Assembly: GCA_020636135.1 (NCBI GenBank)
Contig: JACJYK010000001.1
Span: 2,528,501-2,592,500, forward strand
Direction of reading: 5' to 3'
Source: Lewinellaceae bacterium
GTDB taxonomy: Bacteria; Bacteroidota; Bacteroidia; Chitinophagales; Saprospiraceae
Length of the DNA: 64,000 nt
The notes beneath the pieces are model-generated. The model was not told where the DNA came from. It searched no databases and was given only the letters and a program-made list of their open reading frames with translations. Within the stretch, counting starts at the first letter, position 1. Each line of letters begins with the position of its first letter. The translations under genes and the position numbers were made by a program. Below are positions 28,919 through 38,709 of the stretch, in pieces.

Positions 28919-30730
28919 TCACCGGTCGATCCGGGGCAATATGATCCGGGAAGGATGCATGGCGTCGTGGTAAATTTGATTTTCTGCTGAAATCAGCTCC
29001 TTATCGGTTGCTATTACATTGCCCGTATTGGGATTGGGATCGTAATGCGGTGCCATGCTGCTGGTGACATGCAGACGGATCCGGTGACCCTTTTTAAACA
29101 GATTGGAGGTATAAGCCTGGCCTATCCTAATCTTGTACACTTCCCCTGGATTCATCAATTCCTGTTTATCCAGGCCATTGCGATACCGCATCCTTAAGTA
29201 GCCGGCATCCAGACCATGCAAATTGACTGATGTACCATCCGGATAGACATCACACAGTGTGAAAGAAAAATCCGTGTCTTTCCCCGAGGAGCTGACATAC
29301 AACTCTGCAACCAGTTCTCCGGTTATTTCCAGGTCCTGTTCCAGAGCTTCGGAAGTATAGACCAGTACATCTTTTCTTGATTCAATGGAACGCTGATCAT
29401 AGGGATAGGATTTTTCATAGGAAATATCCCATACCGGATCGTTGGGATCAAAAACATATTGATCCGGTGATTCTTTTCCGGGCGCAACCAGGTCGAGTTT
29501 TCCATTGTTTTTATCCAGTGCGCTCCTGCCGGTACTGTGCAGATAATACGACACTGGCTGGGCACGCTTCAGGGGCCATTCTTTTTCAGCGCGCCATTTA
29601 TTTTCACCCATCACAAAAATATTCACTGGTGCCACCTTGATATCCATGTCAGGTTCCTTCAGGATACCGTCATACCAGTTCAATAATTCGTAGTCATAGT
29701 CCATTCCGGCATTGGTCCCGAAGTCCATGATCCCAAATTTTGTCTTGCGACTGTTAAGTGAAGTATGATTCCAGGGCCCCAATACCAGTCTGGTCTTTTC
29801 TCTAGCCACCGGTGATCCGGATTCCCTGGTCATCTTATTAAATGCCCGGGTAGCTCCTTCCGGCCCGTAAGAAGCATCATACCACCCGCTTAACAGAAAA
29901 ACAGGATTTTTGAATTTACCAAAGTCCTGCTCCACATTCAGAAAATCCCACCAGGCACTCAAATCCGGATGCGACAACCATTCGTAATATTCGGGTGCAT
30001 ATTGCTTCAAAAGGGGCATATCAGCCAACGGGCGGTAATTGTACCAGGGGCGCCGGTCCGTGGCTTCCCATGCTTCTGTAGCCGGCTCATCATCCCAGGG
30101 ACCTGACCTATCGCCGGCCCGCTTGCGTTTATCCGGTATAATGTATGGCATGAACCAGTCCAGCCACACGGCCGAAAAGGCACCGCCAAAATACATAAAG
30201 TGATGGCTGCCAACCGGCGTCATCTCCGGAGCCGCCGCAGCCAGGTGTGGAGGAGCTTGCGACATGGCCAGCCATTGTACAATTCCCGGGTAGGAACCAC
30301 CATAAGTGGCCACTTTTCCGTTACACTGCGGATATTTGGCCACCCATTCGATTACATCATAGCCGTCCGCCTTTTCGTTGCGGTAGGCTTCAAATTCTCC
30401 TTCGCTGCGTAATCGCCCACGCACGTCCACCAAAAAGACCAGGTATCCCCTCCGGGCTGCCTTGATGGGAAATTCAGCATAACCATCGTAATCATCGATC
30501 CCGTAAGGTGTACGGTAAACGATGGCAGGGTAAGAACCGGGGGCTTCCGGACGGTACAAAATGGCACCCAGCTTAACGCTATCCGACATGGGAATCATGA
30601 TCTCCTCCCGTTTCAGATTATATGAATGCTGAGCGGCCAGGGTCCCGGTCAGCAATACTAATATCGTCAGCAGGGTGCAAACCCGTTTTTGACCCATCAT
30701 CCGGGTGTTGTGGTGGTTGAATTGATGCAT
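28919..30730 (-). CDS. CocE/NonD family serine hydrolase (exported)
   Basis: A 603-residue hydrolase of the CocE/X-Pro dipeptidyl-peptidase S15 type. The nucleophile is Ser146 in YGGSYPG; DVRGRLRSEG (102-111) is the conserved oxyanion-region stretch, and GPWNHTS near residue 334 contains the likely catalytic histidine. The C-terminal third has the jelly-roll domain of the family (VLVYTSEAL ... ITGELVAELYVSS). Signal peptide is present; the start could be ATG 30700 (MMGQKRVCTLL), which gives a more usual n-region. Such enzymes cleave esters, amides or beta-lactam-like acyl compounds. The substrate here is unknown. Confidence 0.9.
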   Translation of the reverse strand: MHQFNHHNTRMMGQKRVCTLLTILVLLTGTLAAQHSYNLKREEIMIPMSDSVKLGAILYRPEAPGSYPAIVYRTPYGIDDYDGYAEFPIKAARRGYLVFLVDVRGRLRSEGEFEAYRNEKADGYDVIEWVAKYPQCNGKVATYGGSYPGIVQWLAMSQAPPHLAAAAPEMTPVGSHHFMYFGGAFSAVWLDWFMPYIIPDKRKRAGDRSGPWDDEPATEAWEATDRRPWYNYRPLADMPLLKQYAPEYYEWLSHPDLSAWWDFLNVEQDFGKFKNPVFLLSGWYDASYGPEGATRAFNKMTRESGSPVAREKTRLVLGPWNHTSLNSRKTKFGIMDFGTNAGMDYDYELLNWYDGILKEPDMDIKVAPVNIFVMGENKWRAEKEWPLKRAQPVSYYLHSTGRSALDKNNGKLDLVAPGKESPDQYVFDPNDPVWDISYEKSYPYDQRSIESRKDVLVYTSEALEQDLEITGELVAELYVSSSGKDTDFSFTLCDVYPDGTSVNLHGLDAGYLRMRYRNGLDKQELMNPGEVYKIRIGQAYTSNLFKKGHRIRLHVTSSMAPHYDPNPNTGNVIATDKELISAENQIYHDAMHPSRIILPRIDR

Positions 30731-30901
30731 GTGCTAAAGATAAAAGGTTAGCTTCAGTCTCAGGCAGTAATGAACCATCAAAACGAAGGTTATCGCTCAA
30801 GGCCCTAACTATCGTACATTGTACTTTCTGGCGATTGATCTAATTCGAAAAACAGTACATTTTCCTCAATTCGCCTCCATTTGCTTCCTCAATTCTTCAA
30901 A

Positions 30902-31072
30902 TCAATTCTTCACTACACGGATCTCAAGATTTTCCGGACGGATGTTTTTGAGCAGGAGCATCGATTTGCCGTCCCGGCGAACATCGTAATTAGGTATGGC
31001 GTAACCCGATTGTGGATATAATCCTTCCATAACCAGTTCCGCATTGCCAAAATCAAATTCGGATAGCCCGGC
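30902..31072 (-). pseudogene. C-terminal relic of a TolB/PD40-type propeller protein
   Basis: Between the CocE-type gene and the acyltransferase gene, the minus strand encodes an open stretch of about 55 residues without a start: FDFGNAELVMEGLYP, then YAIPNYDVRRDGKSMLLLKN, then IRPENLEIRVVKN and a TGA at 30902-30904. The pattern 'YDVxxDGKxxLLxKxxxPxxIxVVxN' is the usual C-terminus of Bacteroidota TolB-like propeller or protein-kinase-associated proteins. It begins exactly at the stop of the acyltransferase gene, so the 5' part was probably deleted. Confidence 0.6.
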
Positions 31073-32197
31073 TTACACTTTCAGGAATATTTTCTTCTTC
31101 CAGAGAATGTACAAGAATATCCAGGCGGTCATAACATAGGCTGTAGCGCCCAGGAGTTCCGACCAGCTTTCCGGGAAAAGATTGATCAATCCACCAAATA
31201 AAAACTTGGATGTATGCCCGAAATCAATGACAGAACCAGCTAAATAAATGGTGATGGAATTCATCCCAATGACCCTGAAAAAGAACGTCCATTTTTGGTA
31301 TTTCCAAATGTCGATGACCAGATAAAACAGAGAGAATAACACCATGCTCATCCCACCTACATAACATACGAAAGAACTGGACCACAAATATTTATTGATC
31401 GGAAAGATCAAGTTCCACAACTGTCCCAACACAATCAACAGGATACCGGCTCCCACCATGTAGCCTATTTTGCGATAAGGCAGGTCCTGCAGATAAGAAG
31501 AACGGATGAACTGGCCGGTAAGCATTCCCAATAGAGCAGTTGAAATGGCAGGTATGGTTGTCAGAATACCTTCACTATCTCCGTATTCGTAACAACAAAA
31601 TTTACCGGGAAGTAAAAGGCGATCGATGTAACCTGAAAGATTGCCCTGCATGGAGAATGGATCCGTATCTCCCAGGTCCGGTGCATGCGTAAAACGAAGC
31701 AACAACCAGTAACCAATCAGGATTCCCCATAGCCAGATAATCCTGGCCCGCGTGTTGGTGTTCATAAAGATCAGCGCGGCAAACATCCAGGCCAGACCGA
31801 TACGGCCCAATACACTACCATAGCGCATATTGGCAAAATCAAACTGGATGGCGTTGTTGTAAATGATACCCAGGAGTACCAGGATCAATCCACGGGCTAT
31901 GACATGGCGATACAATGCCTTACGGTTCTCCTGGCCATGGTAACGTTTGGCCATCGAAAACGGAAAAGAGATACCTGCGATGAATAAAAATAACGGGAAG
32001 ATCATGTCATAGAAATGGAACCCGTGCCATTTCCCGTGTTGTAATTGTCCTGCCCACCATTCCAGTATGGGCCAGTGGGTCAAAGCGGCCAGAGCGACAA
32101 AAATTCCTTCGCCCCCCATGATCCAGAACATATCAAACCCTCTCAGTGCATCCAGCGAGAGCAAACGGCCGGATGTTTTGTTGCCTTCATTTTCCAT
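31073..32197 (-). CDS. HGSNAT-like membrane acyltransferase (DUF5009/COG4299)
   Basis: A 374-residue polytopic membrane protein related to heparan-alpha-glucosaminide N-acetyltransferase and YeiB. The hallmark SLDALRGFDMFWIMGGEG (14-31) is followed by HFYDMIFPLFLFIAG with the conserved DMIFPLF; ten or so hydrophobic helices follow. Family members acetylate amino sugars at the membrane using cytoplasmic acetyl-CoA, and in Bacteroidota they lie among glycan-degradation genes. The gene is divergent from the M48-like gene and its stop adjoins the gene relic. Confidence 0.88.
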   Translation of the reverse strand: MENEGNKTSGRLLSLDALRGFDMFWIMGGEGIFVALAALTHWPILEWWAGQLQHGKWHGFHFYDMIFPLFLFIAGISFPFSMAKRYHGQENRKALYRHVIARGLILVLLGIIYNNAIQFDFANMRYGSVLGRIGLAWMFAALIFMNTNTRARIIWLWGILIGYWLLLRFTHAPDLGDTDPFSMQGNLSGYIDRLLLPGKFCCYEYGDSEGILTTIPAISTALLGMLTGQFIRSSYLQDLPYRKIGYMVGAGILLIVLGQLWNLIFPINKYLWSSSFVCYVGGMSMVLFSLFYLVIDIWKYQKWTFFFRVIGMNSITIYLAGSVIDFGHTSKFLFGGLINLFPESWSELLGATAYVMTAWIFLYILWKKKIFLKV

Positions 32198-32509
32198 TTT
32201 GCCAATTGCGATTTAATGATCAATCCTCGCAAATACAGTCCGTTGAATTTAATACTATTTTCAGGTTATCCGGACGAAAGCATCCACACGCAGACTATTT
32301 TTTCGTTTACGGGTCAATTCAACGATGTCGTTGGCGCCCCGGCAACCCGGTTTTTGAACCATTTGGTACACACCATAAAAAACGGCGAAGTGTTAAAAAA
32401 AGAGGCTTAAAGTAATTTTCCGGGTTTATTTACCTCCTGCCCGCCTCTGTTCGTCTTAAATACTTGGCGTTTTCCTGCTCCACACTGAACTTCAATAAAA
32501 AATCAGAAC
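32198..32509. other. Intergenic region between divergent genes
   Basis: About 310 bases between the acyltransferase (minus) and the M48-like gene (plus). It contains only short frames, no recognisable RNA and no strong promoter pair; on the minus strand TGTATTTG near 32248-32255 is one mismatch from the -7 box. Confidence 0.45.
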
Positions 32510-33334
32510 ATGAACCTTTCCCGACTCCATTCACTCAAAGGCTTTGAGTATCAGCACCCCAGAGATAAAAAAGCCATGCGCGCGCTACAGGAGACCAAAG
32601 GTATAGAGCGCGTCGTGAAGAAGTTTTACGATATGGGCATTGAAAAGATCATCAAACTGCAATCCACCGGCAGCAGCCTGGCAGCTACACCAAAGGCTTT
32701 CCCGGAGTTAAACCGGGCTCTTGATACTGCATGTACCATTTTGCAGGTTCCTACACGGCCGGACCTCTACATCCGCCGGTCGGAGGCACTGGATGCCATC
32801 ACCCTTGGAGTCGAACACCCGATCATCCTGCTCACTTCAGAAAGTGTAAACCGCTGTTCGCATCAGGAGTTGCTGTTCATCTTCGGCCGCCAGCTGGCAC
32901 ACATTCAAAACAACCACATCCTGTACAAAGAAATCGGATTCATCTTTCCTGAATTGATAGACACCCTCGCTCCAGTAACTCTGGGACTAAGTTCCTTACT
33001 GTCCGGCGGGCTTCGTTATGCCTTGTTTTACTGGGAACAAATGGCGGAATTTACTGCTGACCGTGGTGGGCTGCTTACCTGCCAGGATGTACCGACAGTT
33101 AAGTTATTGCTGGCTAAGATTGCCGGCTTACCTGAAAAACACTGGGGTAATTTTGATCTTGAGGCCTTTGAACAACAAGCCCGGGAATATGAACTGGAAG
33201 ACGAAAAGACGTTCGAAAAATTCATGCGCTACCTATTTGGAAATAATACCATGGCGGTAGCCCGGGCAAGCGAACTCACCAATTGGATTGAATCCGGTGA
33301 TTTCGGAGCCATGATGACGCTCCATGGCCGGTGA
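32510..33334 (+). CDS. M48 metallopeptidase homologue with degenerate zinc site
   Basis: A 274-residue protein that aligns along its length with soluble M48 (HtpX/Ste24-like) peptidases of bacteria: LDVPTRPDLYIRR-like start of the domain, ITLGVEHPIILLTS, the LFIF...HIQNNH helix, the YWEQMAEFTADRGGLL stretch and the C-terminal AxELxNWIESGDF. The zinc motif HExxH, however, reads R127-Q128-L-A-H131; only the second histidine and the third-ligand glutamate (Glu180) remain. Active-site loss makes it a likely pseudo-peptidase with a binding or regulatory role. The frame is intact and codon use is normal, so it does not look like a decaying gene. Confidence 0.85.
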   Translation: MNLSRLHSLKGFEYQHPRDKKAMRALQETKGIERVVKKFYDMGIEKIIKLQSTGSSLAATPKAFPELNRALDTACTILQVPTRPDLYIRRSEALDAITLGVEHPIILLTSESVNRCSHQELLFIFGRQLAHIQNNHILYKEIGFIFPELIDTLAPVTLGLSSLLSGGLRYALFYWEQMAEFTADRGGLLTCQDVPTVKLLLAKIAGLPEKHWGNFDLEAFEQQAREYELEDEKTFEKFMRYLFGNNTMAVARASELTNWIESGDFGAMMTLHGR

Positions 33335-33372
33335 TCTGGATATTGAAAAGAGTAAGAGGCGTAGAGGCCAGG

Positions 33373-34908
33373 TTACTTCACTTTAAAGTCCTTAACGGAC
33401 TGCACCAGGTGCCGGTTTTCCAGTCGGCACTCGGTATACCGGAACACTCCGGATTCATCACTGTGCAGATAACACCCGGGACTGTCTTTGACAACCTGCA
33501 GCATAGGGACAGGTACTAATACTGGAGTAGCTCCCTGAGCCTTACCCGGTTTAAACCATTCATAATTACTACCCTTCGTCAATCCGGTGATATTGATTGG
33601 TTTTGATCCGGTTACGTAGCTGGGTTTAGTGATGATCTCAATGATACCGTTACGAGCGATCGGTCCGAATCGTTGACGTGTTGTATTTAATGAACGGTAC
33701 AAGCGAATTGCCGTACACTGATCAAATGGGATCTCAAAAAGCTGCTTGATATCCGGCTGGAATACACCATTGATCATAAGTTTAGGAGCGTCATCAAACC
33801 AGTTCTTCACATCCGCATTAAGAACCCGAATGGAATGATTATTACGCTTGTTGATGATCTTCAGGGGCAGGATCACTTCTCGGATGAAAAGTTCGAGTGA
33901 TTCGAAAGCCAGGTATTTACTCAGATCGTATTCGTCATCATACTGGCTCAGCACGGTTGCTGTGGTGTCTATCGGAATCGCAGGCTGCATATAGTTAAAT
34001 ATGTGGGCGACCAATGTTCTTTTTTCCTCTTTCTCCAGCAGGGCATTATACAGGCTTTCCGGTACATCCGCCGGCATGAGGTCATCCGGTTGCCAAAGAG
34101 ATGGCGGCAACATTGCTGGCGGCAGATCCAATAGTTGGCCATCGGTCAACCTGATAAACTGAAAGTCTTTCCGTCCTTCAAAATCCGCTACCATAAAACT
34201 GCCCTGCTGTTCCTCCAGGTCCAAGGGCAACGCCTGTAAACTGTTTATATCGTAAGCCGTCACCTTACCGTCCAGATTAGCCTGATCAAGGTGAATGCCC
34301 AGTTCATATCCGTAGCGCGTAGACAAATCAGCGGCACGGTAGGAGCGCCAGGAACTGAGGGGTAACCATTCCTGCAAACCTACCCATCCAAGGGACATAC
34401 CCGGTTGGCGTTCCAGGCAGATCTGTTTATCAATCGACGATTCCGGTATTGGCTCATTAGCGGCAACCGGTTCTATATTGTCTTTAAAGAGAAAATATTT
34501 CTGGTCTGCTTTACCCAAAACCTGGATTACCTGGTCACATTCTTCCAGCACCTGGGTATAGGTTTCATTCCACAGCGCCAGCGAAAGGATATAGCTACCA
34601 GGAGTAAGTGATTCTCCGGTGGCGTGCTGTCCAATCCAGAAAGCAGAATCTGGCCGGATGGACCACCGATCCAGTATCGTACCATTGCGGTCGGAGAGCG
34701 AGCCATGGATGACCGGATAGCGGTTCTCCCTGAGCAGAAAATTATCGAGCGCCATGCCATACCAGATCCGTTCACCGGGCATGATAACCGGTTTGGGTAC
34801 GGTCAGAAATACTGTCATCGTTTCCCTCTGCGAAAATCCACTCAGGGGTATGATCAAGTCCAATAATAGGATGACCAGGAAGCGTCGGGAAATTCTGAAA
34901 CCACTCAT
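33373..34908 (-). CDS. MG2-like / TonB-plug-like exported protein
   Basis: A 511-residue protein with a signal peptide (1-26, SGFSQ). The N-terminal domain (TVFLTVPKPVIMPGERIWYG) has the form of the macroglobulin MG2 domain found in Bacteroidota surface proteins. The region about 400-455 (MINGVFQPDIKQL ... GPIARNGIIEIITK) is like the end of a TonB receptor plug domain, although no barrel follows. It is the third gene of a receptor-DUF4249 module, overlapping the DUF4249 gene in an ATGA (34905-34908). Function unknown; it may help the receptor recognise or hold a ligand. Confidence 0.72.
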   Translation of the reverse strand: MSGFRISRRFLVILLLDLIIPLSGFSQRETMTVFLTVPKPVIMPGERIWYGMALDNFLLRENRYPVIHGSLSDRNGTILDRWSIRPDSAFWIGQHATGESLTPGSYILSLALWNETYTQVLEECDQVIQVLGKADQKYFLFKDNIEPVAANEPIPESSIDKQICLERQPGMSLGWVGLQEWLPLSSWRSYRAADLSTRYGYELGIHLDQANLDGKVTAYDINSLQALPLDLEEQQGSFMVADFEGRKDFQFIRLTDGQLLDLPPAMLPPSLWQPDDLMPADVPESLYNALLEKEEKRTLVAHIFNYMQPAIPIDTTATVLSQYDDEYDLSKYLAFESLELFIREVILPLKIINKRNNHSIRVLNADVKNWFDDAPKLMINGVFQPDIKQLFEIPFDQCTAIRLYRSLNTTRQRFGPIARNGIIEIITKPSYVTGSKPINITGLTKGSNYEWFKPGKAQGATPVLVPVPMLQVVKDSPGCYLHSDESGVFRYTECRLENRHLVQSVKDFKVK

Positions 34909-35948
34909 GGGAAATAGTCAGGTTTAACCAGGGTACTGTTGGCAATTTTCAGACAGTCATGGCAGTAGTCGTGTAAGGTTGTCATGGTAGGATCCAGACA
35001 TAGTGGAAACACTTCGATGCCGAGGTCAAGGCTATTGGTAAAAAACCGCTTTTCTTTTACAGCAGCTACGGTAAAATTCCCCAGTACTTCCTCCCCGGAA
35101 TCGTTGGCATTGTACATATTACCACGCACTTTGCCCAGCGGTGAATCGAACAGGCCAATATCCTGATTTGCCAGTTTTGACACTTTTTCCCAGTACAGGT
35201 AAGATTCACGGCTGATGGTATGCTGGTAGATATGGAAGCAATAGTTGAAGGAAAAGCGATGGTCCGGTTTGGTAGAGAAAAATAATTCGTGGTCAATTTT
35301 CGCGTCCGGCTCGTCAATACCCGAAAACACCGTAACCTGACCATAATCCGGGTATTCTTTCGGATAACAATGCCGTGGATTCAGATCCATAGCACCCTCA
35401 TATTCCCAAAAGTCGTATTCGCCTACGATCCGGTAGAGATTATTGGTTTTCTGACCATCCACCTGCATATCCGCAGACAGAAAGAGCCCTACTTTCAGGA
35501 CCGGTGTGATGGCATTGTCACTGGTCAGTTCATTGGTCTCGAACTTCTGGGGAGATACATCAAAGTCACTTTCTTCTGTGGGTATCCGTTCATACGCCGA
35601 GTAATAGGTTTTCCCATCCGGGGTAATTACCTCAGCACGGTAGGACTTGCCGGCTGTTCCTTTTGCCATGACACGATAGAAGCCCTCGATCTCTTCTGTA
35701 AATTGTATTCGTTCTCCATCTTCACTTTCGACATATACGGTAGCGCCTACCACCGGTTGTCCGTATATCGGCCCTCCCTGCCTCACCGGTGCCGCTTTCA
35801 GCACGATGATTTCCTGGGTCTCCAGGCTGTCGGTAAACTGTCCGGCAATATTGATTGCGTCAGTAGATTCCTTGACCGGAAACGGGATTTCATCCACGCA
35901 ACCAATGGTCATAAAAATCAACAATATGCAGATCTGAAGCCTTTTCAT
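34905..35948 (-). CDS. DUF4249 lipoprotein
   Basis: A 347-residue lipoprotein. Start ATG 35948 (MKRLQICILLIFMTIGC) gives a lipobox with Cys17; the four extra residues of an upstream in-frame start would overlap the receptor gene. The sequence follows the DUF4249 pattern: INIAGQFTDSLETQEIIVL, GATVYVESEDG, FYRVMAKGTAGKSYRAEV, a central FNYCFHIYQHTIS and a Cys-rich C-terminus (HDYCHDCLK). DUF4249 genes normally sit directly after a TonB receptor gene, as here (one base apart), and probably encode its surface-exposed partner lipoprotein. Confidence 0.9.
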   Translation of the reverse strand: MKRLQICILLIFMTIGCVDEIPFPVKESTDAINIAGQFTDSLETQEIIVLKAAPVRQGGPIYGQPVVGATVYVESEDGERIQFTEEIEGFYRVMAKGTAGKSYRAEVITPDGKTYYSAYERIPTEESDFDVSPQKFETNELTSDNAITPVLKVGLFLSADMQVDGQKTNNLYRIVGEYDFWEYEGAMDLNPRHCYPKEYPDYGQVTVFSGIDEPDAKIDHELFFSTKPDHRFSFNYCFHIYQHTISRESYLYWEKVSKLANQDIGLFDSPLGKVRGNMYNANDSGEEVLGNFTVAAVKEKRFFTNSLDLGIEVFPLCLDPTMTTLHDYCHDCLKIANSTLVKPDYFP

Positions 35949-35949
35949 A

Positions 35950-38709
35950 CTACCATTCAAGATTATAGGTGATGGAAGGGAATATGGAGCCTAACACTGC
36001 CAGCCGGTAGGTGGAAAGGCTTTGGAATGGTTTCTGCCTGAAGTAAATGGAATACGCGTTCTTCCTTCCCAGCAAGTTGTAGATGGACAGGGACCAGCTA
36101 CTCTGAAATTTCCGGTCCTTGCGGTAACCCGGAAACAAATTCGCCGAAACATCCATCCGGTAGTAATCCGGTATCCGGTATTGATTGCGGTCGGAGTATA
36201 TGGGAACGTTGATAACGTGCCAGTCGGTGTATTTACCGGTAGGTGCCGTAATAGGGCGGCCGGTATTATAGGTAAAACTCACATTAAGACTCAACCGCTG
36301 CATGAGGTTGAAGTTAACCAGCATGGTCACATCGTGAGGCTTGTCAAAATACGAAGGATACCATCTGCCCTGATTGACATTCAGCTCGGGGATCTCTGTT
36401 TTTACCCTGCGGATGGATCGGCTGTAGGTATAGGACAACCGGCCGGAAACCAATCCCAGGTTTTTTTTGATGCTGACCTCCAGACCGTAGTTCCTTCCGT
36501 CCGCCGGGACCAATTCCGTCTCCAGGAATTCATTGCCCAACAATTCCGGAAAATCCCGGTATTCCGGCACATTCCTGAGGGCCTTAAAATAGACTTCTGC
36601 AGAGGTCTCCCAAACATTGTTGTTGAAATTGCGGTAATAACCCAGGCTGATGCCGTCAGCTTTTTGTGGTTTCAGGTAGGTATCCGCCAGTTTCCAAAAG
36701 TCAACCGGAGTAGCCGCTACGGTATTCGAAATCAAGGACAGGTATTGATAGGTACGTGTCGCTCCCAACTTTAGACTCGCCGTTTCCGTCAAACGGTAAT
36801 TGACCGAAATCCGGGGTTCCAGTCCAAAATAGGTATCGATAAGTTCCCCGGAGCCAAAACTTACCGTATCGATGGCTTCTCCATAGCTGACCGACTCCCT
36901 GGTACCGGCGTAGGTCCGCACCCGTTTGGCGCCCTGCAACGCAAATCCGCTCAGCCGGAGTCCTGCTGAAAAGGAAAGCTTATCCGAAAAATTTTGTTCG
37001 GTCTCCACGTACAGTCCACCTTCCCATCCCTGCTCTTCCGGAGTCGACTCTTTCACGACCAGGGATTCAGGATTATCGGGTCCGAGAATACCGGGGTTCA
37101 CCTTGTAGCGGATCGCTTCGATACCTGCCACCCAGGTCGCCCGTTGATTCTGCTGAAATACCATCTCAGTACGTCCTTTCAGATAACCTATTCCTGTTGA
37201 GAACACCGATGGATTCAAAGGTTTCAGATCTCCGAGATCGCTGGTGTACAACCCGTAGATGACTTTGGTGTTTAAGTTGGCACGGTTACCGATCAGGGTA
37301 TTGTAATAGGCGGCCAGTGACTTCGTGGAGTAATTAAAACGAGCCTCATCGGCAAACCGAAAATAGTCGCTTCCCTGATAGCCTTCCAGTCCTATGCTCG
37401 ATTTATTGGTCAGCCGGTGATCCAGTTTCCCTTGAAAATCAAAGAATGAAACGCGGCTTTTCTTCACCTGTGGCTCATTGACCAGCTTGAGAATCCAGTT
37501 GATGTAGGAGATCCGGCCACCGAGTACCAGTGAAGTTTTATCCTTTACCAGTGGACCGTCCAGCGACACTTTGGAGGACATGACTCCTATTCCCGCCTTG
37601 AAAGTCCAGTCTTGTTTATTCCCTGTCCGCATGCTGGTGGCCAGAACCGAAGAAAGACGACCACCATATTTAGCTGGTATATTTCCTTTAAAAAGTTTGA
37701 CATCGTCGACCAGGTCCGGATGAAATAGCGAAAAGAAACCTAGTGCATGGCTTGGGTTAAAATAGATGATATCATCCTGGATGATCAGGTTCTGATCGAT
37801 GTTGCCACCTCGTACATTAATACCGCCCACGCCTTCTCCCGCAGTACTTACTCCGGGCAATGCGATCAGGCTTTTAAGGACATCAAATTCTCCCAGAAAT
37901 GCCGGCAATTTGGCAATTTCTTTCATATTGAGCTGTTCAATGCCCATCGTCAAAGACCGCAGGTTCTGGTCAGCCGCCTTCTCAGAAACGACAATTTCTT
38001 CCAGTTGCAGGCTCGCACGGTGAATGAAAATATCATGACTGCCGTTGCCTGCCATGACCAGCGGAATTTCCTTTTGTTCCATACCGATGGATGTAACCAC
38101 CAGCACATTTTCTCCCACGGGAAGCTGTAGGTCATAGGAACCGTCCACATCCGTCACCGTGGGTTCTCCCCCATTCTGTGGTATGATGGTGGCCCCAATG
38201 ATGGTTTCACCGGTCTCTTCATCCCGCACGACACCTTTGAGTTCTAATCTATTGGAAAGTGGTGCACCAGCCTGCAGGTTGCCAATCACGACGACCTCGG
38301 TTTTCTTGTCCTGCTTGTCTGCCAGGGCTGAAAGCAGCTTATTACGGCGATTCCATGCTTCCAGCGGGCGGGCGGCGTCTGCGTAGCTGACCACAATCCA
38401 GGTGTTCGCATTGTATACGATACAAGTAAGACCAAGTGATTCGAGCCAGTGGTTAAATTCTGAATGCAGGTCCTTATTCCGGTCCCAGGTGAATTGAAGT
38501 TTATCCCCGGATAAAGCACGCGCGGTATCAGAGAAAACATGGACATCGCCCCAGGATTCTACTGCCGCACGGATTGCTGACCAATCACCGGAAATATTGC
38601 TGGATGGAAGATTTTGTGACCAACCCCGGACTACCAATAGTAATCCGAAACACATTAAACATAACTGCGTTAATGTTATTCGAAGGCTGCTACTCTTCAC
38701 TCGATTCAC
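35950..38709 (-). CDS. TonB-dependent receptor with STN and carboxypeptidase-like domains
   Basis: A 919-residue outer-membrane transporter. Order: signal peptide (1-31), an STN (secretin/TonB short) domain at about 45-112, a carboxypeptidase-D regulatory-like beta-sandwich (LKGVVRDEETGETIIGATI, about 153-235), a plug (LPALPGVSTAGEGVGGINVRGG region, 255-370) and a barrel ending in the aromatic residue Trp919. The STN domain suggests signalling to an anti-sigma factor, yet no sigma/FecR pair adjoins this gene. It heads a module with DUF4249 and the MG2/plug-like protein. The transported ligand is unknown. Confidence 0.93.
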   Translation of the reverse strand: MNRVKSSSLRITLTQLCLMCFGLLLVVRGWSQNLPSSNISGDWSAIRAAVESWGDVHVFSDTARALSGDKLQFTWDRNKDLHSEFNHWLESLGLTCIVYNANTWIVVSYADAARPLEAWNRRNKLLSALADKQDKKTEVVVIGNLQAGAPLSNRLELKGVVRDEETGETIIGATIIPQNGGEPTVTDVDGSYDLQLPVGENVLVVTSIGMEQKEIPLVMAGNGSHDIFIHRASLQLEEIVVSEKAADQNLRSLTMGIEQLNMKEIAKLPAFLGEFDVLKSLIALPGVSTAGEGVGGINVRGGNIDQNLIIQDDIIYFNPSHALGFFSLFHPDLVDDVKLFKGNIPAKYGGRLSSVLATSMRTGNKQDWTFKAGIGVMSSKVSLDGPLVKDKTSLVLGGRISYINWILKLVNEPQVKKSRVSFFDFQGKLDHRLTNKSSIGLEGYQGSDYFRFADEARFNYSTKSLAAYYNTLIGNRANLNTKVIYGLYTSDLGDLKPLNPSVFSTGIGYLKGRTEMVFQQNQRATWVAGIEAIRYKVNPGILGPDNPESLVVKESTPEEQGWEGGLYVETEQNFSDKLSFSAGLRLSGFALQGAKRVRTYAGTRESVSYGEAIDTVSFGSGELIDTYFGLEPRISVNYRLTETASLKLGATRTYQYLSLISNTVAATPVDFWKLADTYLKPQKADGISLGYYRNFNNNVWETSAEVYFKALRNVPEYRDFPELLGNEFLETELVPADGRNYGLEVSIKKNLGLVSGRLSYTYSRSIRRVKTEIPELNVNQGRWYPSYFDKPHDVTMLVNFNLMQRLSLNVSFTYNTGRPITAPTGKYTDWHVINVPIYSDRNQYRIPDYYRMDVSANLFPGYRKDRKFQSSWSLSIYNLLGRKNAYSIYFRQKPFQSLSTYRLAVLGSIFPSITYNLEW

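Noticed and set aside
35289..36774. Two long plus-strand frames (227 and 250 codons) opposite the DUF4249 and receptor genes
   Set aside because: Both lie fully antisense to well-supported genes and have no recognisable domains.
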